Below are positions 1 to 13,300 of a DNA stretch of 64,000 nucleotides, one piece after another. The stretch spans positions 15,210,882 to 15,274,881 of the forward strand of contig NC_036454.1 of NCBI RefSeq assembly GCF_002775205.1, in the 5' to 3' direction. The stretch is from Xiphophorus maculatus. Taxonomy: Eukaryota; Chordata; Actinopteri; Cyprinodontiformes; Poeciliidae. Positions within the stretch are counted from its first letter, which is position 1; each line of letters starts with the position of its first letter. Both the position numbers and the translations under genes were made by a program. The notes under the pieces were generated by a model that had not been told where the DNA came from, did not search any database, and saw only the letters and a program-made list of their open reading frames with translations.

Positions 1-1868
1 CTCATCTTGATAACTGCCCTATACCTATTCATGCTTATGATTGTCAGCAGCAGTTATTACAGATGGCTATATTGTTAATCATAAACATTTTCTACCAACG
101 TCAGGTTAAAACTTTGGCAATGGATCATTTTTTTCTTTTCAGCTAGTCTGTTAAAGGTAGGAATAAAAAAAAAACCTTCTCATACCATTCCTAGCCTCTC
201 TCTGCTCTGGTTTGGTTGATTTACACAAAGGTGGTTCATCAGTCAGCTGATGCAGCATGATAGATTAGCAGCACCGAGTCAAGGCAGGACATCTAAGTGT
301 TTTACGATTCAGACGGAGGCCATAATAATAAACTGTGAGTGACTTATTGAGTTGGGCTCCTTCCACAGGATCAGAGGACAGCTGTGAGCTAGAGCAGCCA
401 CATTATTCACAACTGGCGCATCACGATGTCATTATGGTAGCCATTTTTATTTCAGGGTATGGATATAAATCCACTTGGAGACATGCAAAATTAAAATGGA
501 GATAAACACATAAGCTGATTTGGACAATTTATCCAGCTCTGCCTTACTGCATGGAGCTATATTTGACAAAACACATTTCAAATGGAATTTTTCTGACTGA
601 TAATAAAATTTCCAATCCTGTTCTCACATACCTCAATGACTTTTATTTATTAAGTCTGGCTCTTCCAGGAGTTTAGCAGTAAAATGAAAAAGCACTAAAA
701 CCTGATTTAGTTTACTTTCTCAGCTAAAGACTCTGAGATGACTTTCAGTATTAATTTGCACTGTATAAGAAAAACAGGTGACAAACCTGGACATGTATGG
801 TTGCATTTATTCATACTAGCTAAGGTTCTAAAGCAAGATTTCCATATTTAAGCGATTGCTCATGGTTATGTGCATTTTTGTCATGCTTTGATTTATGGAC
901 TGTGACACAACTGCATTTAAATTATGAGCTCAACCTCCCAAATCCACTCATTAATCCAACTGTAATTTTCACTTTTTCTCGTAAAATATTCTAATAATGG
1001 GGAGAAAAAATAACCTAAAATGCCCTTTAGTTGAAAGGGAAATGTTTTAGGTTATGACCAAGATGTCTTCAGGGCAAGGTGACACAACTTCCTCTTTAAA
1101 AGGAAATTTAGAGGATTAAAATAAACAATTTTCACACCTTACTGTTTAATCGTCAACCTGATGGCCAATTTGTAGGAAATCACAAAGCATCATTGATCAA
1201 TACAAAATGCTGGTGGTAATATTTATTATCTTCAAGTTCTTCAAATTGTTTAAGACCAGAACCTACTTTAGATTTTTTTTAAAAAGTGCATGAGAGGAAA
1301 CATACACTTGTCAGCTGCCCTGTGTGGTTGATACATATGTAAATTATTGCTCAAAGTCACAGCAGCAGCAGATGGCCTCCAGAGAATTGGTCGCTGTCAC
1401 CGTCTGCGACTTACTAATTCACAGAGGAGGGAGAGATGACTTATGAGACAGAGGCAGGTGAGACATCTGAAAGCGTGACAGCAACACCAACTCCAGCCTA
1501 ATGTCTACATGCTGTTTATTTCCTCGGTGTTAGATCTTGTCCCTTGAAGGGAAAGGCCGTTTGAAGTGTCACTCTTTGATGAAGGAGCAGAGAGAAAGAA
1601 GCCTAAAGTTTCAGTGTTACAACTGGTGCAAGATTTGAAACAAACAGTGGCAAAGAATTCAGCCAGTAGCAGGACGTCTGCACTACTGAGACTCCTGTGT
1701 TGTTTTTAAAGCTAACAACAGGTTTTAGATGTGATAAATTTGCACTCATGTCATTTTCTTTGCACTTTTCTATGGTTTTGCACTCTTAGAGGCTGGTGAG
1801 AAACATTTGTCAGCCTGTCTACAAAAATACCTGAAAAAAATAATCTTGCACCTTGTATCTGGGCCTAC
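1..1868 (-). other. commd10 intron 4 (part), no recognised feature
   Basis: This stretch lies downstream of the last visible commd10 exon on the minus strand and reads as intron. The donor GTAGG follows directly at 1868. I looked for the remaining COMM-domain exons on the minus strand and saw none. COMMD10 has very long introns in mammals, so the missing exons are probably left of the window. The sequence is AT-rich and I recognise no repeat in it. Confidence 0.6.
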
Positions 1869-4800
1869 CTTCTTAGGAGCAAAGATGTTGCGCTTCAGTT
1901 TTTCCACCAGCTCCGGTCCAGCAGAGGCCCAGGCCTGAGAAAACACCTCAGCCTTATCGGAGTTTAGATGGATCTCCTCCAGCTGCTGCTGCAGAGAGGC
2001 CGGCTTTATGCTGTGATACACTGCCTACGAGAAGGCAGAAAGAAGTCACTTAAAAAACAGTTAAATCATTTATTTAATAGAATTACATAATTCTATTTAA
2101 ATACACTAATTTAAATTAAAACAAAGCAAAATACCATAAAATAAATCAAATTAAGTTGATATACTGTTAAATTACATTTTTAAATGTACCGTTTTAGTCC
2201 CAATACTGGTAAAAATGTGTAAAAAAAAGTCAAGAAAATAATTATATCTTTTGTCGTAGTCGCATACTTCAGGACAACCTGTGTTTTGAGCAGATTGAAT
2301 TAGTCAGGAAGCATGTTAGGAAAAATGTATTTATAGTACAAACAATGAAAGCATTTTTATAGTTTTATCTTTTAAATGAGTAACCTATGACTTTCTGATA
2401 CAAGCATCACATGACACTAAAGGACAGATTTTTATCAACCATTCACCCCCTTGCATTATGAAAAAATTCAAATGAAGGTGCAATTCAAATAAATTACATT
2501 TCAGGTTAATGTCCAAAGCCAGAAAATTGCTAAAAGAGAGAAGCCGTTTGTCTAAACTTGTCTATATCTCCAGTCAGAAAAATAATTTTAAAAAAAACTA
2601 AAACTGCTGGCAGTGTGACACATAAGGTTGGATGGGAGACCATTTTTATTTTGCCGCCACACTTAGTGAGTAAGATTTAAAAGAAGAGAAATATACAAAA
2701 AAAATCCAGATAGAGTACCGCAGCTAAGAGCAGCAGCCTGACCTCAGCATGAAGGCCAAACTTCTTTAAAAATGTCTACTAGTATGGAGGGAGTATAATC
2801 ACAAGTAGGGTATAAATAAAATCAATATAACAAAACAATGCATTTGCAACACAACAGTGACCCCTGCTGGAAAAAACGAGCTCTGAACATTATCCAAATA
2901 TAAGAATACACTTTTTCTGGAAATGTCTTATATTCTAAGTGTGCATTTTCCAACATATTACTCCTTTAAGTTTTGCATGCATGTGGCTGATCAGAATGAG
3001 TCTTTGTGACGGTATCATTAAGTACATAAGAAAATCTGAGCAAGTAAAAAATAGATCAATAAATCTGCTTTGCGAATGTTTTTCGTTATGTTTGAGATCT
3101 TTTATCAAAAATAGGAGCACAAGATATTAAAAAAACAGTTCCATTTCAATAAAATTATACTTTCAATAAAAACTCAATTAAACTCTGATATATTTTCTCA
3201 GGATGTCCTCCTCCCACCTGCTCCAGAATAAAGGCAGTCGTCTCCAGGACCAAGTCAAGAGCATGTTTATCCAAGGTCAGAGCAGCCTGCAGCTTTTCCT
3301 CTTCTTCTTCACTGAATGTTCGTTCCCCCTGTAAAGAAAAGAAAACAATGGCAGTGACAATTTTAAACATTCTCATTAATATTTACTAATTTGACAGGTG
3401 GAACAAATGTGACAAACTTTCTTCTCTTTGACAACAACGTGTCAGTGTTAGCATTCAACAATTTTATAAGGAGACTTGAAGAAATCAAAGATCAACGTTG
3501 TATTAAGTTGAGCTTAACCTGAAAGTTTAAAAGTAATTTGACAAAATGTAACAAAACTAAAACAAATCACAGAGGGATAAGACAGTCCTATTCTAGCAAA
3601 GAGAAGCACACAAAAATCCTAAAAAAAAAAACATTTTAAAAAAGTGAATTTTCTGCAAAAGGTACACATTAAGTCTGTAGCATTACACAGTATAATAAAA
3701 CAAATAGCATATAGTCTTCCTTTAGCACTTGAAACTGATTTTTCCTGTTTTTTGGAAGAAAACATTGGCAACCATGTAAAATGATTCAAGTCAAACAGTG
3801 TTTAAACTCTGCCTACTGCTATACAGACACCAGCTTTGATGTTAAAGCTTTGTGCTCTTGTGATTGGTTCACATGTCACCATGTAGTGTTTGTACCTTCA
3901 CATGAAGCTTTTGTATGATGCGAGAGAGAAGCCTGGAGAACTTGTTCACGTCAACTGTGTTGATGAAGTTCACTGCTTCTTTAATGCTGTTTAAAGAAAA
4001 GATGTTAAGATGTTAATGATGATCAGATCATTAAGACTACAAGTTCTTTATTGACTAATTAATAATGATACAACAACATTTTTTCCAGGTGAAGTTGTGA
4101 CACAATAGAAACATCATGCATTGATGGGGTATTCCTCCTATTTTGACCATAATAACAACATTTATGACTGAGACTAAGCATGTTACCACTATGAAGGCTT
4201 TAACATGTTAAGATCAGAGAAACCATCCAGATTTTTCTCCATAATGTTCAGTTTGAAGTCCTTGAAATAAGATTCTAGAAAATGTGAAGGAGTGAGTAGA
4301 AGTTTCTTTCTTTGTATGGAGCACAGAATAATGCACTTACCAAATACTGCCTGATGTATTCATTGCCTCTCAACTGGCTGAAAACCCCAACTCAGCTTTG
4401 TTTTTAAATAATATTTTACACCACTACGAGGACATAATCTACTTATGTGAGACAAATATTAACTTAGCATGTGAAATAAAGCTGTATAACAATTGGAATA
4501 CATTAGCCAGTTATTATTGCACTTCAAACTATCCTTTGCAATAGGATTCTTCAGAGTTTTGTGGGGATCTGAGCAGAACTCTAAACATAATGGAGACCAT
4601 AAATGTCATCCAACACAACTTATTTGAAAGCACAGAAGCAGAAAGAGTTGTTGCTTTAAGTTAAATAATCTATTTAGATTTTTCAAGCTCTGAAAAGAAA
4701 TGCTGTGAATAAAATACAAAATAATGAGAGTGTGATATCCTCCATTGGCCGCCATAATTTTTAGATATTAACACTGCCTAGAAACACACATCAGTGGGGC

Positions 4801-5345
4801 TCTAGAAATAAATACACTTCCAGCAATAAGTTTTGCTTTCATGCAATTTATTGATTCGTAAGCAAACTTGGGCTAATTCTGAGAAACTTACACTCTTCAT
4901 CCATCACAATTGCTTTATGAATTAACCAAAAAGCTCATTTGTGTTACATTTGTGTGGTGGATGTTTTGGTAAAGCAACAACTGATTTGTCAAATTCTTCA
5001 AACACATATGAGAATTTAAGATTTAAAACTGAACTTTTTGGGGTTTATAAATTTGAAAGCCTTTCTTAACAAAACAAAAAAAATCAGTTCAGGTTGGCTT
5101 CAGAACAGATGCATCGAGTCGATACACAATGTATGTTCATTGAAACACAAATAAGTAACTCAAATATTTACTTGACGATATAGATTCATGGATTTAAAAA
5201 AAGGGGGAAAAAAAGAGTTAAAATTACGGCATAAACAAAGGCCGGTTAAGATGCAACATGCTGATTTTGTGCCACTAAAATTGATCTGCGTTTAAAGAAA
5301 ACAGAACCGAGCCCACCTTTGCGTTTCCTTTATGATGGAAGTCAT
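1869..5345 (-). CDS. commd10: COMM domain-containing protein 10, 5' four exons (partial)
   Basis: COMMD10 is a subunit of the COMMD ring of the Commander complex, which works with retriever and the CCC proteins in endosomal recycling. Coding exons on the minus strand are 5317-5345, 3896-3986, 3218-3328 and 1869-2024; all have AG acceptors and GT donors and join in frame to 129 residues. The start ATG at 5345-5343 gives a slightly shorter N-terminus than human. Diagnostic strings are [12 protein letters not shown] in exon 3 and [20 protein letters not shown] in exon 4, nearly the same as human COMMD10. These residues form the helical N-terminal domain; the COMM domain itself, roughly the last 70 of about 200 residues, is encoded beyond the left edge. 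Introns are 1.2, 0.6 and 1.3 kb and hold nothing I recognise. The gene is truncated by the window only; I see no damage. Family identity is very likely; splice sites are by eye. Confidence 0.93.
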
Positions 5346-5460
5346 GTTTGCGTTAATTTATCCAAATAAAAACTATCACAGCTGTAGAAGCATCCTAACG
5401 CTGATGTTATTGTTCCTGCTTCCGGTTGTCACAAGACGGATCACGTGAGAGTAGTGGGTC
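5346..5460 (-). promoter_or_regulatory. Probable commd10 promoter with ETS and E-box sites
   Basis: Just upstream of the commd10 ATG there is an ETS-type core, cttccgg at 5419-5425 (CCGGAAG on the gene strand), and 16 bp further a palindromic E-box tcacgtga at 5441-5448. ETS sites mark many TATA-less housekeeping promoters, and TCACGTGA is a USF/TFE-type site. No TATA box is seen. The transcription start is not determined. Confidence 0.45.
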
Positions 5461-6734
5461 TACGGAATGCACGAGGGACAAATTGTGTGAGCAGCGTTTC
5501 CATCAGCGGTTTAAGCGCAAACGGATTTTGCTTCTTCGCCTGTACATTTTCATTTTAATTCGTGCAATTACCAAAACAGTTTTTAGCTATCGTTTGAGAT
5601 TATTTAGCCGGTACGTCGTCAGAATAATCCATAATATGGATTATGATATAATTCTATTTAAAGATAAAACCAGAAGTTTACATACACCGAATAACACATT
5701 CACATTTGAAGTTAAATTAGCCAAATTTCTCGTTTTAGGTCAGTTAGCATTACCAAACTTAGTGTAAATGCTAAATGCCACAATAGTGAGAATAGAGAAA
5801 ATATCTCAGAGATTTATTTATCAATGTCTTTAAAATCTGAAATTATTTCCTCAGGATTTGGTATCATTACCTTTGAGCAGTATAACTTGGGTTAAACATT
5901 CCAAATGTTTCTCGTAATAGTTTGCTGGAGTTTTGGTTTCTTGCTCCAGACAGAATTGATCTAGTGTGGATAAATATTTCACATAGACTTTCTTTAAGCA
6001 AATATTAATCATTCTTTATGTAAACATCTGATAAGTTAGAAAACTTGACATACAGTAGATAATCAACTGAAGCATATCTGCAGTCGTGATTCAGCTCTTT
6101 CTTGCATTTTTTTTTACCATACAACACAATAATTCTACTGTTGCTATTTTTACATTCCTAGTTTCTAAAGGAACACACTACACCATATTCTGGACATAAA
6201 GTAGATGAAAAAGCAACCATAAAGTAAAAAACGTGTGGTGCACATACAGTATGAGTCAAATGGGCTTAGGATTTAAGTACTGGCTTCTTTCTTCTATTTT
6301 CCAAACTAAAAATGAATGTTTTATTTTATGTTTATTATTCCTGTTTTAAGTGTATGTAAAAAAAATTCTGTTGAAATTTGTCATGTACATCATACACAAC
6401 AATGCTTTCAGTCATTCATCTACTGCCCAATAGAAAATTGAGGAATATTTTTCTTGTTGGAGGTAATACATTAATGAATAAGGGTTAGCTTAAACTTTCT
6501 GCATGTTACTATACCTGCTCAACTTGTAACAAATCTACATTTTCTTCTCTCTTCCTTATTTGCTTGTAATGATGCTTCAAACACTTTCTCTGACCTTGGA
6601 CCACTTTCATCTGTGTCAAGTAGAACCATCTCCCATCTGCATATTGCCTTTTCACAGAAATAGCATGCAATGGAACAATAGTGTACACATTTTGTGTAAA
6701 ATAGATAATAATAACAAAAAAATAATCAAAACAT
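5461..6734. other. Intergenic, commd10 to ap3s1; nothing recognised
   Basis: The stretch lies between the commd10 promoter and the 3' end of ap3s1. A 113-codon open frame on the plus strand (about 5426-5767) has no ATG at its beginning and resembles no family I know. In mammals LVRN and other genes lie between AP3S1 and COMMD10; none is visible here. Confidence 0.5.
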
Positions 6735-7355
6735 GTGTTGAGTTTTGACAGTTTATTGTTGAAAAAGAAACAAAGTAAGGTCCGACACAGCAGAAAATTA
6801 ACATAATCATTCCATAAAACATGACAAATCTTTTAAAATGGTCCACATACAATCAGAAAAATCAAACAAAATCAGCATTTATGTATGTCTAAATTCCTTA
6901 GTCTCCCTAATTTATTATCGTTCTGTAATTTATATCCAAACACTACAGCTGATTTGGAATTACTTCATATTCTTCATCTGAATGTATCTGCCCCCCCCAC
7001 CAAAAATCACCTGTACTCCCTCTTTAAAGTAAACACTTGTGTCAGTTTCTCATTTCCTTTCAGTAACAAAACGCCACAGATCTGTAATGGAGGTGCTGAA
7101 TGCTACAAGCCAACCTGTGGTGAAGCAGAAGGAATGTAAATCTGATATATACTTCTCTTTTGTCCTTCAGACAGAAAAAAACCCCAAAACATTTAATATG
7201 TTGCTCAACAATAAACCCAAGGAGAAAACATCACAACATGGAGTGTGAAATCACACAGTACCTTCCAGACTGATAAAAGTTAGTAGTCTGAAGTAAACAT
7301 ATCGCATCGCGGTAAACATCGGCTGACACCTCAAGGTTCATGGATCTTGCTGCCG
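6735..7355 (-). other. ap3s1 3' UTR with candidate poly(A) signal
   Basis: Downstream of the ap3s1 stop codon on the minus strand the first good AATAAA reads at 6757-6752 (tttatt on plus), giving a 3' UTR of about 0.6 kb. There is an eight-base C run at 6991-6998. Only the signal itself is seen; the end of the transcript is inferred. Confidence 0.4.
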
Positions 7356-10300
7356 CTATTTGAAGGAAGGTAAATTTGGCACTTTTATGCTTATGTCGCC
7401 GATGTTGATGTTTTTGGGCATTTCCGGGAGGTTCATGTTCTTTACCGCTGACACTGCGCGAGCCGGTGCTCCTGCGATGCCAGCCTGTGCAAACCCAAAC
7501 ACATATACACACACAAACACACACACAAGGAGATTTGATAAGAAACAAACCAGTGAAGCAAAAACATTAATAGAGATAACAGCTGAACACAAGAAGACAC
7601 AGGACAGAAAACACAGCTGAACGAACAACAATCATCTGCTGACAAAATGCAAAAGCACTGAGACGGACAACATATGCAAAACATACATTCAGATGCCTTT
7701 AGAGCTTTATATGCACATGCATTTTCTATTTCTAGAACAATGGACATCACAACCAGAGCCAATTAGGAGTCAACTGTGAGGACATACTGATCTAAACTAC
7801 TCATTCACTGACTCTGATGTACTGAGCAGAACTGAACATTCATCAAATGGACAAAAAGGCGGCATTGCTTGGAAAGTGAACCCACCGGAGGACTGTGGGC
7901 CGGTGGGGGTAAAAATGCAGGGAGAGAATTATGTGAAGCAGAAAAATGGATCTGGGTTTGAAGATAAATGATGCTCGGATAACCACGCAACTACAGAATG
8001 TAGGCGTCAAAGTTTTAGCCATTAATAATGCAGGTGATACTGTACCTCTAGATATGACTGTAGCTAGCATTTTTCTGTGTGAATACATTTCTGTGAGTAG
8101 AGATATTAATGTGGTGCCATGTACACATATATAGTAACATCTCAGTCTATTAGAATATCGCCGGAGGATTTATTTATTTTAGTAATTCAATCAAAAAGTG
8201 ATATTCTATTTTACTGAGTTGTACATATAGCTACAAATTTTCTGTCTAGAAACATTATTTGAACAATGAGCCGTGTAAACATTTATTACATCTATCATTG
8301 ATATTATGGGAAGGTTGTTAGTCTAATAGAGATAAACTACTCTCAGGGTAAAGGAGGCGCTATACTCTAACACAGTGAATCTCAACAGGAAGCTCGACAA
8401 GGCAAATTTAGCCTCCAATAAAAGCATCAGACTAGGAAAATCTAAATATTTATAGAGGAAAAAGTCTCCCTTTTTCTTCTATGGCATAAAAAGACGATTG
8501 AGAACCACTGCAGTTAGAGAACTCCAAAATAAATCTTTACTCGACAGACCCATAAATAACCAAACTGATCAGCAGTCCTGTACATTTACTATGTGAGAAA
8601 GACACTCAAAACAAGCTTAAAAAATATCACAGGGTGAAGAAAAAGTATGTCTGCTATGTAGATAAATTCATGTCCTTCTTCCACGAGGTTGTTTCAATAG
8701 GCTTTTTGTCTAATGGGGATTTCTTCCTGTGCCAGGAATCAAGGACACTAGAGTTAGACGGGAAGACAGCCAGGTCGCTAAATGAGAGGAATGCTGATTC
8801 AGAGCAGAGGATTCAGAAATCACAATCATTGTCTTGCGGGAATTTGTCTGAAAACCACCTCTCTTGAAAAAGATAACAGTAATCTAATTCTGTGTACGAA
8901 GTTCGAGGCTTTAGATGAATTTAGCAGAATGCAATATTGCCCGTAAAACTGCTGTAACAATGTTTCTTATCATCTACTGTTGAAAAATGTGTGCTACATG
9001 TGCTAAACTAAGTATTTACCCTGCTTAGTTTCTTTTGATCTGAGTTGGCGATTCTTAATAACTGTACAGTGTTATTTTTGTATGCAGTAAATCTGGCCTT
9101 ACAGTACAGTCTTAGCAATATTTTTACATTTATTACCTCAGTTTGAATATGCAGAATTAAATTTGCATTTAGCTTGCTGCTGTTACACCTGAATTATCCC
9201 CATGTGGGACAATAACAGGACATTTCTTTTTTTAATCTATTTGGTCAGGATAACAAATTTTGCTGTATGATAAATTGTTCCAGACGTTATCGCAATAAAT
9301 AATACTACAAAAATTTTTTTAAAGGGTTTTATTGACTCTAATGGCCTTTATTTGATAGTGAATTGACAGGAAAGTGGGTAATGAGAGAAGGAGCAAGACA
9401 TGCGGAAAGGCTGGGAATCAAACCTGCGACAGCAGCGTTGAGGACTAAGGCCTCCATATGTGGGTTGTGCATAATCCCTGCGCCACCACAGCACCCAGTA
9501 TTGTTGTTTTGAGACAACTTTTAAGTAATGCAATGGTAATGACAAAATAATGCAACATATTCTCAAAGATCAGTAAACTTTAAATTCTAATGAACATTTA
9601 ACACTGGAACTGGAAAACATTTTAAATACCCCAAATAAATAAACAGAGCGATAAATTTTCAAGACTTTGTAAACAAAATTTTCCTTCAAAAAGGGCTAGT
9701 TGAGAGCAAACCACCAAACTGAAGACTTTCTATCATCCAGTTTTTGGTAGAAAGAGGGAAAAAAAGAGATAAACAATAAATCAGGTAAATGGAAATCATT
9801 GAATTTGTTTCCATTTATCATGCGATTAATGGATTTTTTGATTATTGTGACAGGCCTACTTGTAACCTCACTGAAAGCTATAGAGATGTCTTCCTTTTGA
9901 TCTATTATCCCGCTGAAGCTGCCATTGGTTCCAGTAGTAGAGAAACACCATAACCTGCAGGACACTAAATCCTAAGGACCAGGATAGAGAAACACTGGTT
10001 TAAATGACATCTTTCTGGGAGTATAGAGGTACAAGACTGAAGTTTTTTGACTCTACTCTGCTGTCAAAGTGTTTTGTTCTTAGTTGTAGAGTTAAATTGA
10101 GGCATTTTTGGGTCTGTCGTGAAAGATTCCTACTGTGTGTTAGTGTCGTCAGTTTACAGTTAGATGAAGGGCCATGTGGAGAGGGTCAAAGGGGACGTAA
10201 AAAGTTCAGTTAAGGTTACAGTGTTTGGTTGTAAATTTAGAAGTACCTGTGTCTACCTGTCCTGCCTGGTAGACTGAAAGATAAAGGTCTGTAAAGAGAG

Positions 10301-13300
10301 AGAAGAATGGAAAGAACTGGACAGGGTCAGGAAAAAGAGGAATGAGGAATGTTAAAGCAGATTAAAGTAATTACAGTTTATCTCCACAGATAGTGATAGG
10401 ACCTATTGTACACCGCATCTGGAATCAGAAGAAATATTAACCTTGGTCCAGTTATTTTTATTTTTTATCTTTTACTTAAATCTTAATGAAAATAAAATAG
10501 AGCTATGGTATTTAGGTTTCACCAGATTGTAGGAAGGATAGCTTCATCCTTGTTGCCAGAAGCTGACCTTTAAACGAACAGTCAGATTGAATTAGCATCA
10601 GTGCATGAAAACCTCTGTGGTCTACAATAGGTCCAAAAAGGAAAAGACAGAGCAGCTCTTGATGTCAGAACAGTAAAAGACTGCTTACAAACTGACAATC
10701 GAACAAAAAAATTATCTGTCAGGTTAAAAGCATACAATGAAACTCACATTAATGTAAAAAAAAAAAAAAGAAAATAGACTAAATTAATACCTTTGATCAA
10801 TACACAAAAAGCAGCCATCCAGCATTCTTTATCTTTGTCAACTAAAATTAAAACTTTTTCTTACTTGTGTTTAGTGCAATTGACCTTTTAGACATTTAAT
10901 AAATCCTGCAAACAAAATGAAAAGATAATGATCTGACCGAATTGTCTCTGGCTGTTTCATTTCATTTTTTCACCAAGCAAAGGATTATTTGCTGGTCGAA
11001 GCTGAAAAAAACAATGCACTTTAACAAGGCTCTAAGCAGGGACACTCGATTAGAGATATGATGCAATAGGAAATTTTTACACAAAGAGCATCTAAAAACT
11101 TCCATTTTCAAATAACAGGCCAGATACTGTAAACCAAACTTTAATGATATGAGATTTACCTGTGACAGATTCTGCAGATTCACTGGATAGTGGTACTCTT
11201 AGTGCAAAATGCACCAGATGCATGAATATTTTTAATAATGTGTGTTTAAGGCATAGACCATGTCTCACCCTGGTCAACATTAAGAAGCAGTGAAGCGGAA
11301 GGAGAAGGCTGAAGAGAGCACAAACACTCTGGAAAAGGTCGGGAGCATCCACAGAAAGTCGCTGGAGAGTAAGCATGCAGGGTGCAGCATACACACATGC
11401 CTGCATACTGTACACAACGCCTCAGAGAGGTGTGGAGGCAGAGTCAAGTCAGCCAGCAGGCAGAGACGCGCTCACCTCAGATTTCTCCATCTTGTTCTGG
11501 GCGTCCACCTGCGTGATGATTTCGTTCATGTTGGTCTCCAGGACCATCCCGCCCATCACCATCTCCGCCAGAATGTGGTGGACCTGAAGCAGGAGAGATC
11601 CAGAGCATCTTCAATATTTTAAGTCAAAGACAAACTGCTTACCTCTGTCCAATTTTGTCTGTTTCTTGACTATAAATACAGGCCACTAATGCCGTACAAT
11701 CTAAACAATTGAGAAATAAAAAAATAAAATAAAAGATGTACAGACACATTCACAGAGTAAACAAATAAATTTACAAAGCTCAAACAAAGAAAGTTCTGCT
11801 CCTGGAAATGGACTGGTGAGCCAACGGCATCTCTCTGTTCGATGCCTGGGTCGATTACTGGTATAAAAACCAGTAAAAAGTTCCCAATTTGGTTTAACTA
11901 TGACAGCAAACTGAAGTCTTTTGTAAAAATACTAGAGAAAGCCCCCCTCTGTGGCCTCATACTGCTGGTCAGCTGGTTGAAAGAGGGCTAATGCACTTCA
12001 CTCTCCTGCAAACAAATCTGGCATCTTGGAAGTATTTTCTATATTTAAAAAAAACAACAACCACAGACTCTACTGAAGAACATAGTCTGACTAATTGTCC
12101 AGCTTATAGCAACCAGTTGTATCCAAGTTAGCAGTAGCTGTTAATTAAATCATACATTTCGATTTGACATTCCTGCAAATACAGCAATTTTGTTCAAAGT
12201 TATTTTGAAGCCCTTCTGTTGACCGGTGCTCACTGTGCTCTGATGCAGTTTAAATAAGAAAGAACACATTTATTTAGGGTGAAATCATTGTGTATTTATG
12301 AATTATGTATTTATGAGCAGCAAGAGAAAAATGCATCAGATTCTGAAAGATCAGCAACAAAATATTCGCCGTGTCCCGAAAGCACCTGGTAATTTGACAC
12401 AAGAGAAGCAAACAGAACTTGCTGTGATGCGTGTCGGATGATTGTTGCAAATTTCTTGAATCAAACATGTTTTGTGACTCATCTGTAATGTAGCCTGTTG
12501 TTGCTTTTCTACAATAAAGAATACAAACATCGTTTGAGCAGATGGCGATGTACATGCAGAGGTTAAATATATCTGAAATGCATCGGCTGTGTCCTTATTA
12601 TGCAGTTTGGCTGCGGCAGACTGAAGACAGCAGCAGCTGGGAGTCATACAGAGGGTAAGTCCTGATGCAAGCAGCTCTGTGTTAGTAATGTTATGGTGGA
12701 CAACAAAGTGCGTGTGTTTCTTTTTTGTTCTGACAGTACATCATAGAGTTCAGGCGACTACCTAAAACCCTGAATTTGCACAGTCTGATATATTTATTAC
12801 TTCAATCAATGTGATTTTTTCTTAAGTGAATTTGTTAAAAGGAACATTTTTTATTGTTAAAGAAGGGCATCCTGCACAAGGTTCCTCTCTGTTTCAGTCA
12901 GAGCTTGTTAGCTTTACAGTTGTTCTATGTCTTTTCAGAGCCCCTTTATGAAGAAATATCTTTTTTAACTTTTGACTTCTTTTGCTACCATGTTTGTGGC
13001 AAACAGCCCTATTTAGACTGTGAAAGGAAGATAACTCTGACTATAACGCTGACAGTAAAGGCTTAGACTTGGGTGTGTTTTGTTCAACCTGTAGTTCAAG
13101 TAAAAAGAACATCTTCGCATATTCTAGTCAGTGTTTTCAGTGAGTTTCTGAAGTAAAATCCTTAAAGTTTGCAAAATATTCAAGAGAAACCTAGAATGAA
13201 GTCAGTCAAATCAGATAACACACACATTCACATAGGCCATTCAATGTTTCAAAAAGGTACAATACTAAAATATCACTTAATGTGAAGATAAATTATTCTA

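Noticed and set aside
5426..5767. 113-codon plus-strand frame upstream of commd10
   Set aside because: It begins with TTG, has no known homologue, and overlaps the commd10 promoter.
7360..7620. 86-codon plus-strand frame
   Set aside because: It is antisense to the last ap3s1 exon plus CA-rich intron sequence.
11290..11622. 110-codon plus-strand frame
   Set aside because: It is antisense to ap3s1 exon 5 and has no independent support.
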